A stretch of 64,000 nucleotides of DNA from Erythrobacter sp. JK5. Its GTDB lineage: Bacteria > Pseudomonadota > Alphaproteobacteria > Sphingomonadales > Sphingomonadaceae. The notes below the pieces were generated by a model. The model saw only the letters and a list, made by a program, of their open reading frames with translations, had not been told where the DNA came from and ran no database searches. Shown one piece after another: positions 38,095-47,851 of the stretch; position 1 is the first letter of the stretch, and the number at the start of each line of letters is the position of its first letter. The stretch spans positions 930,001 through 994,000 of the forward strand of contig NZ_CP073577.1 of NCBI RefSeq assembly GCF_018205975.1. Direction: 5' to 3'. The translations under genes and the position numbers were made by a program.

Positions 38095-39509
38095 GCCGCA
38101 CCGTGCTCCTTGTCGAAGACGATGGTGCAATCGCGACGGTCATCACCGCCGCGCTCGAAGACGAAGGCTTTTCCATCGATCGCTGCACCAGCGTCGCAGC
38201 GCGCGATGGAAACCTTTCGGCCCGCACCTACGACGTCATGTTGACCGACGTCATGCTGGAAGACGGCGACGGATTAGCGACGCTCGATGCAGTTCGGAAT
38301 GTGGCCCCCTCCATGCCGGTCATCGTGCTGTCAGCCCAGAACACGCTCGATACAGCGGTGCGGGCCAGCGACAGCGACGCGTTCGAATATTTTCCCAAGC
38401 CGTTCGATCTCGATGAACTGGTTCAGGCAGTAAATCAGGCCGCAGGCTCCAGGCGCGATTCCGTCGAACCGGCACCCGAGGCGGAACCCGATGGCATGCC
38501 GCTGGTCGGCAGAAGCCCGGCGATGCAGGGCGTGTACCGGATGATCACGCGGGTGCTGCGCAACGACCTGACCGTGCTCATTACCGGCGAGAGCGGCACC
38601 GGAAAGGAACTGGTGGCCGAAGCCATTCACCAGCTCGGCAGCCGCCGCACCGGACCGTTCGTTGCGGTCAATACCGCCGCGATTCCCTCGGACCTCGTCG
38701 AAAGCGAGCTGTTCGGGCACGAGCGGGGGGCTTTCACCGGGGCGATCGCGCAGGCGATCGGCAAGTTCGAACAGGCCAACGGCGGGACCCTTTTCCTTGA
38801 CGAGATCGGTGACATGCCCTCCGAGGCGCAGACCAGATTGCTGCGCGCGCTGCAATCGGGGCGCATTCGCCGGGTAGGCGGTCGGCAGGAAATTGCGGTC
38901 GACGTGCGAATCATCGCGGCGACCAATCGCGACCTTGCCCCGATGATCGCAGCCGAAGCGTTTCGCGAGGACCTGTTCTACCGGCTCAATGTCGTGCCGA
39001 TCGAACTGCCTCCCTTGCGCGAGCGGCGCGAGGATATCGAGGTCCTGTCGCAGCACTTCCTGATCCAGGCAGCCGAGGACGGATTGCCGCGCAGGCAGCT
39101 CACCGCCGATGCCATCGCGCGGCTCGAAATGCGCAACTGGCGCGGCAATGTCAGGGAATTGCGCAATGTCGTCTATCGCCTGGCGTTGATGGCGCGTGAC
39201 GACGTGATCGATGCCGCGAGCCTGCAGGACATCATCGGCGTAGAGCAAGCCCCGGGTAACGCCGCGACGGGCACCGGCGGCATTGCCGAAGCGCTTGAAC
39301 GGTGGCTGGCGGAAACTGCACCCCCGCCTGGCGCGGTCTATCACCGCGCGCTGGCTGCGCTCGAGAAGCCGCTTATCGAGCATGCGCTCACGCAGACCAG
39401 CGGCAACCAGTTGCGCGCGGCTCAGCTGCTCGGGATCAATCGCAACACGCTGCGCAAACGGATCGGCGATCTCGCAATCGAGCCTGATCGCTTCGCAAGA
39501 CCGGCCTGA
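38091..39509 (+). CDS. ntrC: Nitrogen regulation response regulator NtrC
   Basis: 472 residues. Receiver domain (VLLVEDDGAIATV, phospho-Asp in LTDVMLEDGDG), AAA+ sigma-54 activator domain with Walker A GESGTGKE, the sigma-54 contact loop GAFTGA and Walker B LFLDEIGDM, and a Fis-type helix-turn-helix at the end (RAAQLLGINRNTLRKRI). Activates sigma-54 promoters of nitrogen-stress genes. Full length. Confidence 0.96.
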   Translation: MSRTVLLVEDDGAIATVITAALEDEGFSIDRCTSVAARDGNLSARTYDVMLTDVMLEDGDGLATLDAVRNVAPSMPVIVLSAQNTLDTAVRASDSDAFEYFPKPFDLDELVQAVNQAAGSRRDSVEPAPEAEPDGMPLVGRSPAMQGVYRMITRVLRNDLTVLITGESGTGKELVAEAIHQLGSRRTGPFVAVNTAAIPSDLVESELFGHERGAFTGAIAQAIGKFEQANGGTLFLDEIGDMPSEAQTRLLRALQSGRIRRVGGRQEIAVDVRIIAATNRDLAPMIAAEAFREDLFYRLNVVPIELPPLRERREDIEVLSQHFLIQAAEDGLPRRQLTADAIARLEMRNWRGNVRELRNVVYRLALMARDDVIDAASLQDIIGVEQAPGNAATGTGGIAEALERWLAETAPPPGAVYHRALAALEKPLIEHALTQTSGNQLRAAQLLGINRNTLRKRIGDLAIEPDRFARPA

Positions 39510-39569
39510 CGCAGGCCGAAGCATTTTCGGCTTGCATTTGTGCAACACAGCAGTTGTAATCTCGCAACG

Positions 39570-41810
39570 ATGAACGAGGCTGTGGCCAATCCCGGGCGCC
39601 AACCGCCACGCCATTCGCCGCGTTGGTGGCGTCGGTTCATCGTCGCCTCGCGCAAGGCCAACGTGTTCCTGTGGCTCGAGATCGCTTCGGCTCTGACGCT
39701 GCTCGCGGCGATCGTCGCCACCTACGCAGCCTATTCGCAAGCGCCCCCGCAGGGTGAGCTGCTGCCCACCATGCAGGTTTCGCTGCTGCTGATGGCAACG
39801 CTGGTCCCGGCGATGGCACTGCTGGTCCTGATCGGGCGAAGGCTGGCCTTGCGCAGGGCGGCGGGCAGCACCGCGCGGCTGCACGTGCGCCTGGTCTTCT
39901 TCTTTTCGCTGATCGCGGCGATTCCGACCCTGCTGGTTGCCGGGTTTGCGGCGTTCCTGTTCCAGTCGGGAGTTGATTTCTGGTTTTCGGACGATTCGCG
40001 TGGGCTGATGCAGAACTCGCGAGAGCTGGCGCAGAGCTATTACGATGCGAACCAGCGCGAAGTGCAGGACGAGACCGTGACGATGGCCAGCGACATGCGC
40101 TTCATCATCAGCCGCGTACCGCTGTCCGATGCCGATTTCCCCGATCTCTACGCCTTCCAGGCGCAGGCGCGCGAAATCTCTGAAAGCGCGATCCTGCAAC
40201 GGCTCGACGACGGATCGCTGCGCACCGCAGCGATCATGAATCTGGTCGAAGACAATCGCCCGCTCGAATTCAGCGAGACCGCACTGCCTCGGCTCGACAA
40301 GGGAGAATTCGTCGTGGTCGAGGGATCGCCGACGCGGATATCCGCGCTGGCGCCGATCGACGCAGAGAGCGGAATTTACCTCTACAACGCGCGGAACACC
40401 GAAGCGACGATGTTCAATTCGTGGTCGCGCGCGCAGGCGATCGCCGCCGCTTACGACACCCTAACGCGCGACGCGCGTACCCTGCAATTGCGGTTCAACA
40501 TAGCCCTGGTGCTGGTCAGCCTGGTGCTAGTCGGTCTTGCGATCTGGTTTGCGCTGCGGTTTGCCGATCGCCAGGTCGAACCGCTCACCGATCTGGTCGG
40601 TGCCGCGCGCAAAGTGGGGCAGGGGAATTTCGCGCTGCGGGTGGAAGGGCGGACGGGAGCCGACGAGATCGGGCTGCTGAACCGCGCCTTCAACCGCATG
40701 ACCGCGCAGCTCGAAAAGCAGAACAAGGCGCTGGTGAGCGCCAACCGGCAGCTCGACGATCGCCGCGCCTTTACCGAAGCGGTGCTGGAATCGGTCACCG
40801 CCGGTGTCATTTCGGTCGACAAGGATAGCCGCGTAACCCTGATGAACGGGTCGGCGCAGGCGCTGCTCGCAGATGAGGAACTGTGCCATGCCGCACCGGA
40901 CGATCTCGTCGGCCATTCGCTCGACAAGTTGTCTCCCGAAATTTGCCAGATGGTGCGCGAGCGGCGCGAGCGGGCGATCGTCACTCACGCCAAGGGCAAC
41001 GAACTGCTCACTCTGGCGGTAAAGGTCGCGCCGGGCAGCAGCGGACACGTCATAACTTTCGAAGATATCACGCGGCAATTGCTCGACCAGCGCCAGGCTG
41101 CATGGTCCGACGTGGCGCGGCGAATCGCGCACGAGATCAAGAACCCGCTGACGCCGATTCAGCTCGCGACCGAGCGACTCAAGCGGCGCTATCGCAAGCA
41201 GATCGAGGCAGCCGACGGGGAACTGTTCGACGAGCTTACCAGCACCATCGTCCGCCAGGTCGGCGATCTGAGGAAGATGGTCGACGAGTTTTCATCCTTT
41301 GCCCGCCTGCCCAAGCCGGTGTTTCGCAACGAGGACGCCGTCGATCTCGTCAGGCAAGCGGTGTTCCTGCAGGAAGTCGCCCATTCCGGGATCGAGTTTT
41401 CCGTCTCCACGCAAGGCCTCGAAAACCGCATGATCAATTGCGATCGCCACCAGATCGGTCAGGCGATGACAAACGTGCTCAAGAACGCGGTCGAAGCGGT
41501 AGAAGCCCGTGCGGCCGAGGCGCAGGGCGAATATGCCGGTTCCATTTCGGTGAAGATCTGTCCGGACGGACATCTTCTCACAATCATCGTCGAAGACAAC
41601 GGAATCGGGCTGCAGATGGATCGCGACCGATTGACCGAGCCCTATGTCACCACCCGCGAAAAGGGCACGGGACTGGGCCTCGCGATCGTCAACAAGATCG
41701 TCGACGAACATGGCGGCGACATGAGCTTCGCCGCGAGCTCCAGTGGCGGAACCACTGTCGTCCTGCGCTTCGCGCGGGATCCCGAGCTGACCGAAAGCGA
41801 GCCAGCCTGA
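39570..41810 (+). CDS. ntrY: Sensor histidine kinase NtrY
   Basis: 746 residues. N-terminal membrane part with several helices flanking a periplasmic stretch, then a HAMP segment (ADRQVEPLTDLVGAARKVGQGNF), a PAS region (AGVISVDKDSRVTLMNGSAQALL), the H box [22 protein letters not shown] and a C-terminal ATPase with NVLKNAVEAVEAR and GTGLGLAIVNKIVDEHGG. NtrY pairs with NtrX. The ATG at 39570 (MNEAVANP) is preferred over an upstream in-frame start at 39540. Confidence 0.94.
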   Translation: MNEAVANPGRQPPRHSPRWWRRFIVASRKANVFLWLEIASALTLLAAIVATYAAYSQAPPQGELLPTMQVSLLLMATLVPAMALLVLIGRRLALRRAAGSTARLHVRLVFFFSLIAAIPTLLVAGFAAFLFQSGVDFWFSDDSRGLMQNSRELAQSYYDANQREVQDETVTMASDMRFIISRVPLSDADFPDLYAFQAQAREISESAILQRLDDGSLRTAAIMNLVEDNRPLEFSETALPRLDKGEFVVVEGSPTRISALAPIDAESGIYLYNARNTEATMFNSWSRAQAIAAAYDTLTRDARTLQLRFNIALVLVSLVLVGLAIWFALRFADRQVEPLTDLVGAARKVGQGNFALRVEGRTGADEIGLLNRAFNRMTAQLEKQNKALVSANRQLDDRRAFTEAVLESVTAGVISVDKDSRVTLMNGSAQALLADEELCHAAPDDLVGHSLDKLSPEICQMVRERRERAIVTHAKGNELLTLAVKVAPGSSGHVITFEDITRQLLDQRQAAWSDVARRIAHEIKNPLTPIQLATERLKRRYRKQIEAADGELFDELTSTIVRQVGDLRKMVDEFSSFARLPKPVFRNEDAVDLVRQAVFLQEVAHSGIEFSVSTQGLENRMINCDRHQIGQAMTNVLKNAVEAVEARAAEAQGEYAGSISVKICPDGHLLTIIVEDNGIGLQMDRDRLTEPYVTTREKGTGLGLAIVNKIVDEHGGDMSFAASSSGGTTVVLRFARDPELTESEPA

Positions 41811-41844
41811 TGGCTCTTCCCACCCCCTTTCCGAGGAGTTGCGC

Positions 41845-43233
41845 ATGGCGCTCGAAATCCTGATCGTCGACGATGAACGCGACATTCGCGAGCTGGTTTC
41901 CGGCGTGCTGGGGGACGAAGGCTACGAATGCCGCACCGCTGCCGACAGCACCGGCGCGCTTGCCGCGATCGACGAGCGAAGGCCGAGCCTCGTGCTGCTC
42001 GACGTGTGGCTTCACGGCAGCGAGATGGACGGGTTGGAGCTGCTCGACGCGATCAAGCTGCGCGAACCCGACCTGCCCGTGATTATCTTTTCCGGCCACG
42101 GCAACATCGACACCGCGGTTGCAGCGGTGAGCCGCGGCGCACTCGATTTCATCGAGAAGCCGTTCGAGGCCGAACGCCTGTTGCTGCTGGTCGAACGCGC
42201 GACGGAGACCGAGCGGTTGCGGCGCGAGAACACGCGGCTGCGCGAAGGCAGCTGGGGCAGCGCCGAGTTCACCGGCAATTCCTCCGCCATCAACACGGTC
42301 CGCGCGACGCTCAAACGTGTGGCCAATACCGGCAGTCGGGTGCTGATCTCGGGCCCACCAGGTGCGGGCAAGGAAGTCGCCGCGCGGCTGCTGCACGCCT
42401 GGAGCACACGGGACGACAAGGCGTTCGTCACGGTCAACTCGGCGCGGATCACCCCCGAACGGTTCGAACAGGAGCTGTTCGGCGAGGAAGCCGACGGCAA
42501 ACAGGTGCGACCGGGTCTGCTGGAACTGGCCGACGGCGGGACGCTGTATCTCGACGAAGTCGCCGACATGCCGCTCCATACCCAGGCCCGTATCCTGCGT
42601 GTTCTTACCGAACAAAGCTTCGTGCGCGTTGGCGGCACGCGGCAGATCGGGGTCGATGTCAGAGTGGTTTCCTCGACTTCGCGCGACCTCAACGAAGAGA
42701 TGGAAGAAAAGCGCTTTCGCGAAGATCTGTTCTATCGATTGAACGTGGTCCCCGTCTCGATCCCCTCACTCGCGGACCGGCGCGACGACATTCCCGCGCT
42801 CGCCGAGCATTTCTTCACCCGCTACTCCACCGATCAGGGCATCGCTCCGCCCGAAATCTCCGAAGAAGCCATGGCGGCGCTGCAATCCTACGATTGGCCC
42901 GGCAATGTACGCCAGCTGCGCAACGTCGTCGAACGCACGATCATCATGACCCCGCGCGAGCGGCTCGAAGTGGTCGAACCCGATATGTTGCCGGCCGAAA
43001 TCACCGGCGGGCGCCTCGCGGCTTCGGGGCAGGGGCTCTCCGCCATGATGGGCGTGCCTTTGCGCGAAGCGCGCGAAAGTTTCGAACGCGAATATCTCAC
43101 GATTCAGATTCGCCGGTTCTCGGGCAACATTTCCAAGACAGCGACCTTCATCGGGATGGAACGATCGGCATTGCACCGCAAGCTCAAGCTGCTGGGCATG
43201 GCCGAGCGCCGCGAAAGCGCCCGCAAGGACTGA
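41845..43233 (+). CDS. ntrX: Response regulator NtrX
   Basis: 462 residues. Receiver domain starts [20 protein letters not shown], with phospho-Asp in LLDVWL. An AAA+ domain has Walker A GPPGAGKE, Walker [11 protein letters not shown] and sensor [12 protein letters not shown]. The sigma-54 contact motif GAFTGA is absent: after ELFGEE it goes directly to [19 protein letters not shown]-terminal helix-turn-helix ([21 protein letters not shown]) follows. So NtrX probably does not act through sigma-54. GAGGAG lies 6-9 bases before the ATG. Confidence 0.95.
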   Translation: MALEILIVDDERDIRELVSGVLGDEGYECRTAADSTGALAAIDERRPSLVLLDVWLHGSEMDGLELLDAIKLREPDLPVIIFSGHGNIDTAVAAVSRGALDFIEKPFEAERLLLLVERATETERLRRENTRLREGSWGSAEFTGNSSAINTVRATLKRVANTGSRVLISGPPGAGKEVAARLLHAWSTRDDKAFVTVNSARITPERFEQELFGEEADGKQVRPGLLELADGGTLYLDEVADMPLHTQARILRVLTEQSFVRVGGTRQIGVDVRVVSSTSRDLNEEMEEKRFREDLFYRLNVVPVSIPSLADRRDDIPALAEHFFTRYSTDQGIAPPEISEEAMAALQSYDWPGNVRQLRNVVERTIIMTPRERLEVVEPDMLPAEITGGRLAASGQGLSAMMGVPLREARESFEREYLTIQIRRFSGNISKTATFIGMERSALHRKLKLLGMAERRESARKD

Positions 43234-43400
43234 ACGTGCGGCGATTGCCGCCAAACCTCCCAAATCCCGCAACAATTCAGGCATTGCTCCAATGCCACAC
43301 ACACGTCATTATAGGTTACTGGTGCCCGGATGGGTGGGCTGTCCCGTGCGCCGGATATGCGGACCGTAATGACGGCCGCCAAAAACAAGGAGCGAAATCA

Positions 43401-43973
43401 ATGACAAATGGGCGGACCCTCTCCCCGCGCCCTGTATCAAGCGCCCCCAGCGAACCTTTGGTCGACGAAGGCGGAGGCAGGGCAGGCAACCCGCAAGGAA
43501 ATCTGCAAGACGCTTTCCTGAACCTGCTGCGCAAGAACAAGACCCCGGTCACGATGTTTCTGGTCAAGGGCGTCAAGCTGCAGGGGATCGTCACCTGGTT
43601 CGACAATTTCTCGATCCTGCTGCGCCGCGACGGGCAATCGCAGCTGGTCTACAAACACGCGATCTCGACCATCATGCCCGGCCAGTCGGTCGATGCCAGC
43701 CAGTTTCAGAACCGTTCGGGAAGCAAGAAGCAGCGGCTTCTGCAGGACGTGTTCCTCACTCGGGTCAGCGACGCGCACGTCCAGGTCACGATGTTTCTGG
43801 TGAATGGCGTGATGTTGCAAGGCCGGATCGCCGCGTTCGACCTGTTCTGCATGCTGCTCGAACGGGATGGGGCAGTGCAGCTTGCCTACAAGCACGCGGT
43901 CTCGACGGTTCAACCCGCCAGCCCGGTCGACCTCAGCGATCATGAGGAAGACGGGGAAGGGACCGAAGACTGA
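43401..43973 (+). CDS. hfq: RNA chaperone Hfq with two tandem Sm-like domains
   Basis: 190 residues, about twice the length of a usual Hfq. Domain 1 (about residues 34-93) has [27 protein letters not shown] and ends [12 protein letters not shown]. Domain 2 (about 113-172) has [28 protein letters not shown] and ends [12 protein letters not shown]. Each keeps the Gln-Asp of the proximal RNA face and the YKH motif. Hfq binds small RNAs and mRNAs; a tandem protein may form a trimer rather than a hexamer (inference). GGAG precedes the ATG, and hflX follows, as usual. Confidence 0.95.
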   Translation: MTNGRTLSPRPVSSAPSEPLVDEGGGRAGNPQGNLQDAFLNLLRKNKTPVTMFLVKGVKLQGIVTWFDNFSILLRRDGQSQLVYKHAISTIMPGQSVDASQFQNRSGSKKQRLLQDVFLTRVSDAHVQVTMFLVNGVMLQGRIAAFDLFCMLLERDGAVQLAYKHAVSTVQPASPVDLSDHEEDGEGTED

Positions 43974-43990
43974 GCTTCGACGATGACTTG

Positions 43991-45289
43991 ATGGACGAGG
44001 TTACCCGCGGTGCGCGGGCCCTTGTCCTGTGCCCGGATATCAGGGCCTTTACCTACGATCTCGACGCAGCCGAGCGGCTCGCCGAGGCCGAGGGGCTCGC
44101 GCTGGCGATTGGCGTGGTGATTGCGCACACCGCGATCATTCCTGTGCGGCAAATGCAGCCGAACACCCTGTTCGGATCAGGTCAGGTGCAGAACATTGCG
44201 ACCTGGTGCGAACAGCACGAAGCCGAACTGGTGATTGTCGATGGCGCGCTGTCGCCGATCCAGCAGCGCAATCTCGAGGAAAAGCTCAAACGCAAGGTGA
44301 TCGACCGCACCGGGCTGATCCTGGAAATCTTCGGCGAGCGCGCGGCCACTGCCGAAGGACGGCTCCAGGTCGAGCTGGCGCATCTCGATTACCAGCAGAG
44401 CCGTCTCGTACGGAGCTGGACTCACCTTGAGCGCCAGCGCGGCGGCTTCGGATTTCTCGGCGGTCCGGGCGAAACCCAGATCGAGGCCGACCGCCGGATG
44501 ATCCGCCAGCGGATGGCGCGGCTGCGGCGCGAGCTCGAACAGGTGCGCAAGACCCGCACGCTGCATCGCGAGCGACGCGGCCGGGCACCGTGGCCGGTGA
44601 TCGCCCTGGTCGGCTACACCAATGCGGGGAAATCGACGCTCTTCAACCGCCTGACGGGCGCGGACGTGATGGCCGAGGATCTGCTGTTCGCCACTCTCGA
44701 TCCGACGATGCGGGCGATCAGTCTGCCCGGTGTGGAAAAGGCCATCCTGTCGGACACGGTGGGGTTCATTTCCGATTTGCCGACCCAGCTGGTCGCGGCA
44801 TTCCGCGCCACGCTGGAGGAAGTGACCGGTGCAGACATCATCTGTCACGTGCGCGACATGGCCAATCCAGCGCATGCGGCGCAGAAGAAGCAGGTGATGG
44901 AAGTGCTCGCCGACCTGGGCGTGGTCGATCCGGAAAGCGGGCTCGGCGAGATCCCGATCCTCGAAGTGTGGAACAAGGTCGATCTGCTTGGCCCCGAACG
45001 CGTCGCCGAACTGGCGGAGGCAGCCGCAGGGCAGGGCGCGGTAATGCTTTCTGCCGCGAGCGGGGCCGGAATCGACGATTTTGCCGACCGCCTGGCTGAG
45101 ATGCTGACCCAGAAGGCGGAGGAATTGACCGTGACGCTGCCTGCCAGCGACGGTCGCCGGATCGCATGGCTACACGCGCACGGTGAGATCCTCGCGGATG
45201 AGGATGCCGGTCAAGGAGAGCACGGACCCTTGCGGCGCTTCACCGTCCGGCTCAATCCCAAGGAACTCGGACAGTACAGCACTCTGTAG
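43991..45289 (+). CDS. hflX: GTPase HflX
   Basis: 432 residues. Ribosome-associated GTPase: N-terminal HflX domain (QMQPNTLFGSGQVQNI), the GGFGFLGGPGETQIEADRR helix-loop segment, G1 GYTNAGKSTLFN, G3 DTVGFI and G4 NKVD. It releases stalled ribosomes under stress. The start is unclear: the ATG used has no ribosome binding site, while an in-frame CTG at 43970 is preceded by GAAGGGA and would overlap the hfq stop. Confidence 0.92.
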   Translation: MDEVTRGARALVLCPDIRAFTYDLDAAERLAEAEGLALAIGVVIAHTAIIPVRQMQPNTLFGSGQVQNIATWCEQHEAELVIVDGALSPIQQRNLEEKLKRKVIDRTGLILEIFGERAATAEGRLQVELAHLDYQQSRLVRSWTHLERQRGGFGFLGGPGETQIEADRRMIRQRMARLRRELEQVRKTRTLHRERRGRAPWPVIALVGYTNAGKSTLFNRLTGADVMAEDLLFATLDPTMRAISLPGVEKAILSDTVGFISDLPTQLVAAFRATLEEVTGADIICHVRDMANPAHAAQKKQVMEVLADLGVVDPESGLGEIPILEVWNKVDLLGPERVAELAEAAAGQGAVMLSAASGAGIDDFADRLAEMLTQKAEELTVTLPASDGRRIAWLHAHGEILADEDAGQGEHGPLRRFTVRLNPKELGQYSTL

Positions 45290-45296
45290 GAGCGGG

Positions 45297-46064
45297 CTAT
45301 TCGTCGCCCTTCACCCGCTGCCACAGCGATTCCTGCTGATCGAGCGAAAGCCCGGGAAACGCGCCGCCGCCAAGGCTTTCCATGGCGCGAAAGCGACGTT
45401 CGAATTTCGCATTGGCGGCCCTTAGGGCGTCTTCCGCGCTGATGCCGTGCGCGCGCACGAAATTGACTACTGCGAATAGCAGATCTCCGGCTTCCTCGAA
45501 CTTTCCTGTTTCCGAGGTTGCTCGTTTAAGTTCATCGATTTCCTCGGTAATCTTGGCCTCCGATCCGCTCGGATCGGGCCAGTCGAAGCCGGTGCGCGCG
45601 GCGCGTTTCTGGAGCTTCTGGGCGCGCATCAGAGCAGGTAGCGCTAGCGCGACGCCATCGAGGGCGCTGGTTGCGCCTTTCTCGGCCCGCTCCGCTTCCT
45701 TGAGATTTTCCCACCGCGTTTCGCCCATCGATCCGCCTTCATCGCCGAAGATGTGCGGATGGCGCGTTTCCATCTTGTCGCTGATCGAGCGTGCAACGTC
45801 GGCGAAGGCGAACGTGCCGGCTTCCTCCGCCATGCGTGCGTGGAATACGACCTGGAGCAGCAAGTCGCCGAGTTCGTCCTTGAGATCGGCAAGATCGCCG
45901 CGTTCGATGGCGTCGGCAACTTCGTATGCTTCTTCAATCGTATAGGGCGCAATGCTGGCAAAGTCTTGCGCCAGATCCCAGTCACATCCGCGCTCGGGAT
46001 CGCGCAGCCGCGCCATGATCGACAGCAGACGGGTTAGTTGTGCCGGTGGGGCGGTGTCGGTCAT
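45297..46064 (-). CDS. mazG: Nucleoside triphosphate pyrophosphohydrolase MazG
   Basis: 255 residues, two MazG repeats. The first has GCDWDLAQDFASIAPYTIEEAYEVADAIERGDLADLKDELGDLLLQ, with the metal-binding EExxE and ExxD pattern; the second has ELKRATSETGKFEEAGDLLFAVVNFVRAHG. Cuts NTPs to NMPs plus pyrophosphate. The first motif here is slightly altered (GCDWDLAQDF where a WDQEQT-like form is more usual). Convergent with hflX, 7 bases apart. Confidence 0.93.
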   Translation of the reverse strand: MTDTAPPAQLTRLLSIMARLRDPERGCDWDLAQDFASIAPYTIEEAYEVADAIERGDLADLKDELGDLLLQVVFHARMAEEAGTFAFADVARSISDKMETRHPHIFGDEGGSMGETRWENLKEAERAEKGATSALDGVALALPALMRAQKLQKRAARTGFDWPDPSGSEAKITEEIDELKRATSETGKFEEAGDLLFAVVNFVRAHGISAEDALRAANAKFERRFRAMESLGGGAFPGLSLDQQESLWQRVKGDE

Positions 46065-46113
46065 TCCGATCCTTGAGACTGATAATATATATTATGTTAA
46101 ATCTGAGGGCCCA

Positions 46114-46296
46114 TCAATTCGGCAGCTTTGCTCCGAACAGATACGCCAACAGGAAGAACCCACCAAAAATTGCGCCCCACGTCAGCGCCAGGCGCGCAAT
46201 CTTGCTCCAGCCGAGTTTGTACGATGACAGCGCGCTGCCGACCAGGATCAGCCAGCCGATCATGGCAACGATTGAAATCAGCGCTCCTTCAGTCAT
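46114..46296 (-). CDS. Small two-helix membrane protein
   Basis: 60 residues. Two predicted membrane helices (about 3-25 GALISIVAMIGWLILVGSALSS and 36-53 ALTWGAIFGGFFLLAYLF) joined by a short basic loop (YKLGWSKIAR). Its ATG overlaps the stop of the metallo-hydrolase gene (ATGA), which supports that it is a true gene. No function known. Confidence 0.7.
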   Translation of the reverse strand: MTEGALISIVAMIGWLILVGSALSSYKLGWSKIARLALTWGAIFGGFFLLAYLFGAKLPN

Positions 46297-47075
46297 GCAA
46301 CAATCTCCAATCCATCATAGCCGACCACGACATGATCCGGTGTCTCTTCCACCAATGAGCGATAATCCATGCTCTTGTCGAGGTGGCTCAACACCAGCTG
46401 CTTTGCGCCCGAACGCTCGGCCAACTCGATCGCCATCGCAAGATGCGCGTGCGTTGGATGCGGTTCGCGCCGCAGGCAATCGCTGACCAGAATGTCGACA
46501 TCTTCGAACAGCTCAACCATGTTATCGGAAATGGCGCTGAAATCGGTGGCATAGGCAATCGATTTTCCGTCCGCTTCGAAACGGTAACCGGTGGTTTCGC
46601 CCGGACCGTGTTCCATCTGGCACCAGTCGACCCCGAAACCCGCGACGATCTTCAAGCGGTCGAGGGTGTCGAGATTTATGATGGTCGGATACCCGTCCTG
46701 GCCAGCGAACACGTAACCGAAACGCTGTCGAAGCCGTCTGACCGTATCGGATGATGCGTAACCCGGGAGCGGCCCTCCGCGCCCGTAGCGCATGACCCGC
46801 AGATCATCGATCCCGTGGCAATGATCCGCATGGTCGTGCGTCCAGAACACCGCGTCGACGGCATTGATCCGGTTGGCCAGAAGCTGCGCGCGGCAATCCG
46901 AAGACGTATCGATCAGCAGCCGCTTGCCTTCGTCGCTTTCGACCACGATCGAAACCCGCGACCTGCGGTTGCGCGGCTCTGCCGGGTCGCAATCGCCCCA
47001 GTCGCCGGTTCCATCCGTGCCGCCGACCCGGGGTACCCCCGTGGACGTACCCGAACCGAGCATGATGAGCTTCAC
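46293..47075 (-). CDS. PhnP-like metallo-beta-lactamase-fold hydrolase
   Basis: 260 residues. VKLIMLGSGTSTGVPRVGG then the metal site FWTHDHADHCHGIDD, later AYATDFS and a His near LSHLDKS. Related to PhnP and other cyclic-phosphodiester hydrolases. The GTG start overlaps the tatD stop (GTGA). A role in nucleotide salvage is only inferred. Confidence 0.88.
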   Translation of the reverse strand: MKLIMLGSGTSTGVPRVGGTDGTGDWGDCDPAEPRNRRSRVSIVVESDEGKRLLIDTSSDCRAQLLANRINAVDAVFWTHDHADHCHGIDDLRVMRYGRGGPLPGYASSDTVRRLRQRFGYVFAGQDGYPTIINLDTLDRLKIVAGFGVDWCQMEHGPGETTGYRFEADGKSIAYATDFSAISDNMVELFEDVDILVSDCLRREPHPTHAHLAMAIELAERSGAKQLVLSHLDKSMDYRSLVEETPDHVVVGYDGLEIVA

Positions 47076-47851
47076 AGACCAGCCTTGTCGAACAGTCGTG
47101 CGAAATTGGCGGTAGTCTGCCCGGCCAGCAGTGCGGGATCGACACCGCGCAATCCGGCAACGAACCGCGCCGTATCGGCGACGAAAGCCGGTTCGCACGG
47201 TTTGCCGCGGTGCGGAACCGGCGCGAGGAACGGGCTGTCGGTCTCGACCAGCAGGCGATTGTCAGGAACCTGCCTGGCGGTTTCCTGCAAATCCTTCGCA
47301 TTCTTGAAAGTCACGATGCCGGACAACGAAATCGTCAGCCCCAGATCGAGTACTTTGCGCCCGAACGCCTGCGACGCGGTGAAACAGTGGATCAGCGCGG
47401 GAAATGCGCCCTTAGCCAGCTCGTCTTCGAGGATTTCGTATGTGTCGTCCTCGGCATCGCGGGTGTGGATGATGACCGGAAGTCCCGTTTCTCGCGCCAC
47501 ATCGATATGCATGCGAAACAGCTTTGCCTGGTTCTCGCGATCCGAATGTTCGTAGTAATAATCGAGACCCGTTTCCCCGATCGCGATGACGCGCGGGTTC
47601 TCGGTCGCGTTGAGCAGCACCGCCCTGCCCAGATCTTCGTGCCCGTCGGCCTCATGCGGGTGAATGCCGACGCTGGCAAAGACGTGGCTTTCGCGCGTCG
47701 CGGTGGCGACAACCTGTTCCCACTCGCTTTGCTTGGTCGAGATATTGAGGAACGCCCCCACCCCCGCCTCGCGAGCGCGGGAGAGAACGCCGGCCTGATC
47801 TTCGACCAGTCCTTTGTACTCAAGGTGGCAGTGACTATCGATCAGCATCAT
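47072..47851 (-). CDS. tatD: TatD family DNase
   Basis: 259 residues. Metal site DSHCHLEY at the start, GIHPHEAD, the glutamate of IGETGLDYYY, HTRDAEDD, HCFTASQ and the terminal ETDSPFLAP. Metal-dependent nuclease. The order metG-tatD-PhnP-like, all minus strand, is a well-known alphaproteobacterial module. Its start is 4 bases inside the metG end. Confidence 0.95.
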   Translation of the reverse strand: MMLIDSHCHLEYKGLVEDQAGVLSRAREAGVGAFLNISTKQSEWEQVVATATRESHVFASVGIHPHEADGHEDLGRAVLLNATENPRVIAIGETGLDYYYEHSDRENQAKLFRMHIDVARETGLPVIIHTRDAEDDTYEILEDELAKGAFPALIHCFTASQAFGRKVLDLGLTISLSGIVTFKNAKDLQETARQVPDNRLLVETDSPFLAPVPHRGKPCEPAFVADTARFVAGLRGVDPALLAGQTTANFARLFDKAGL

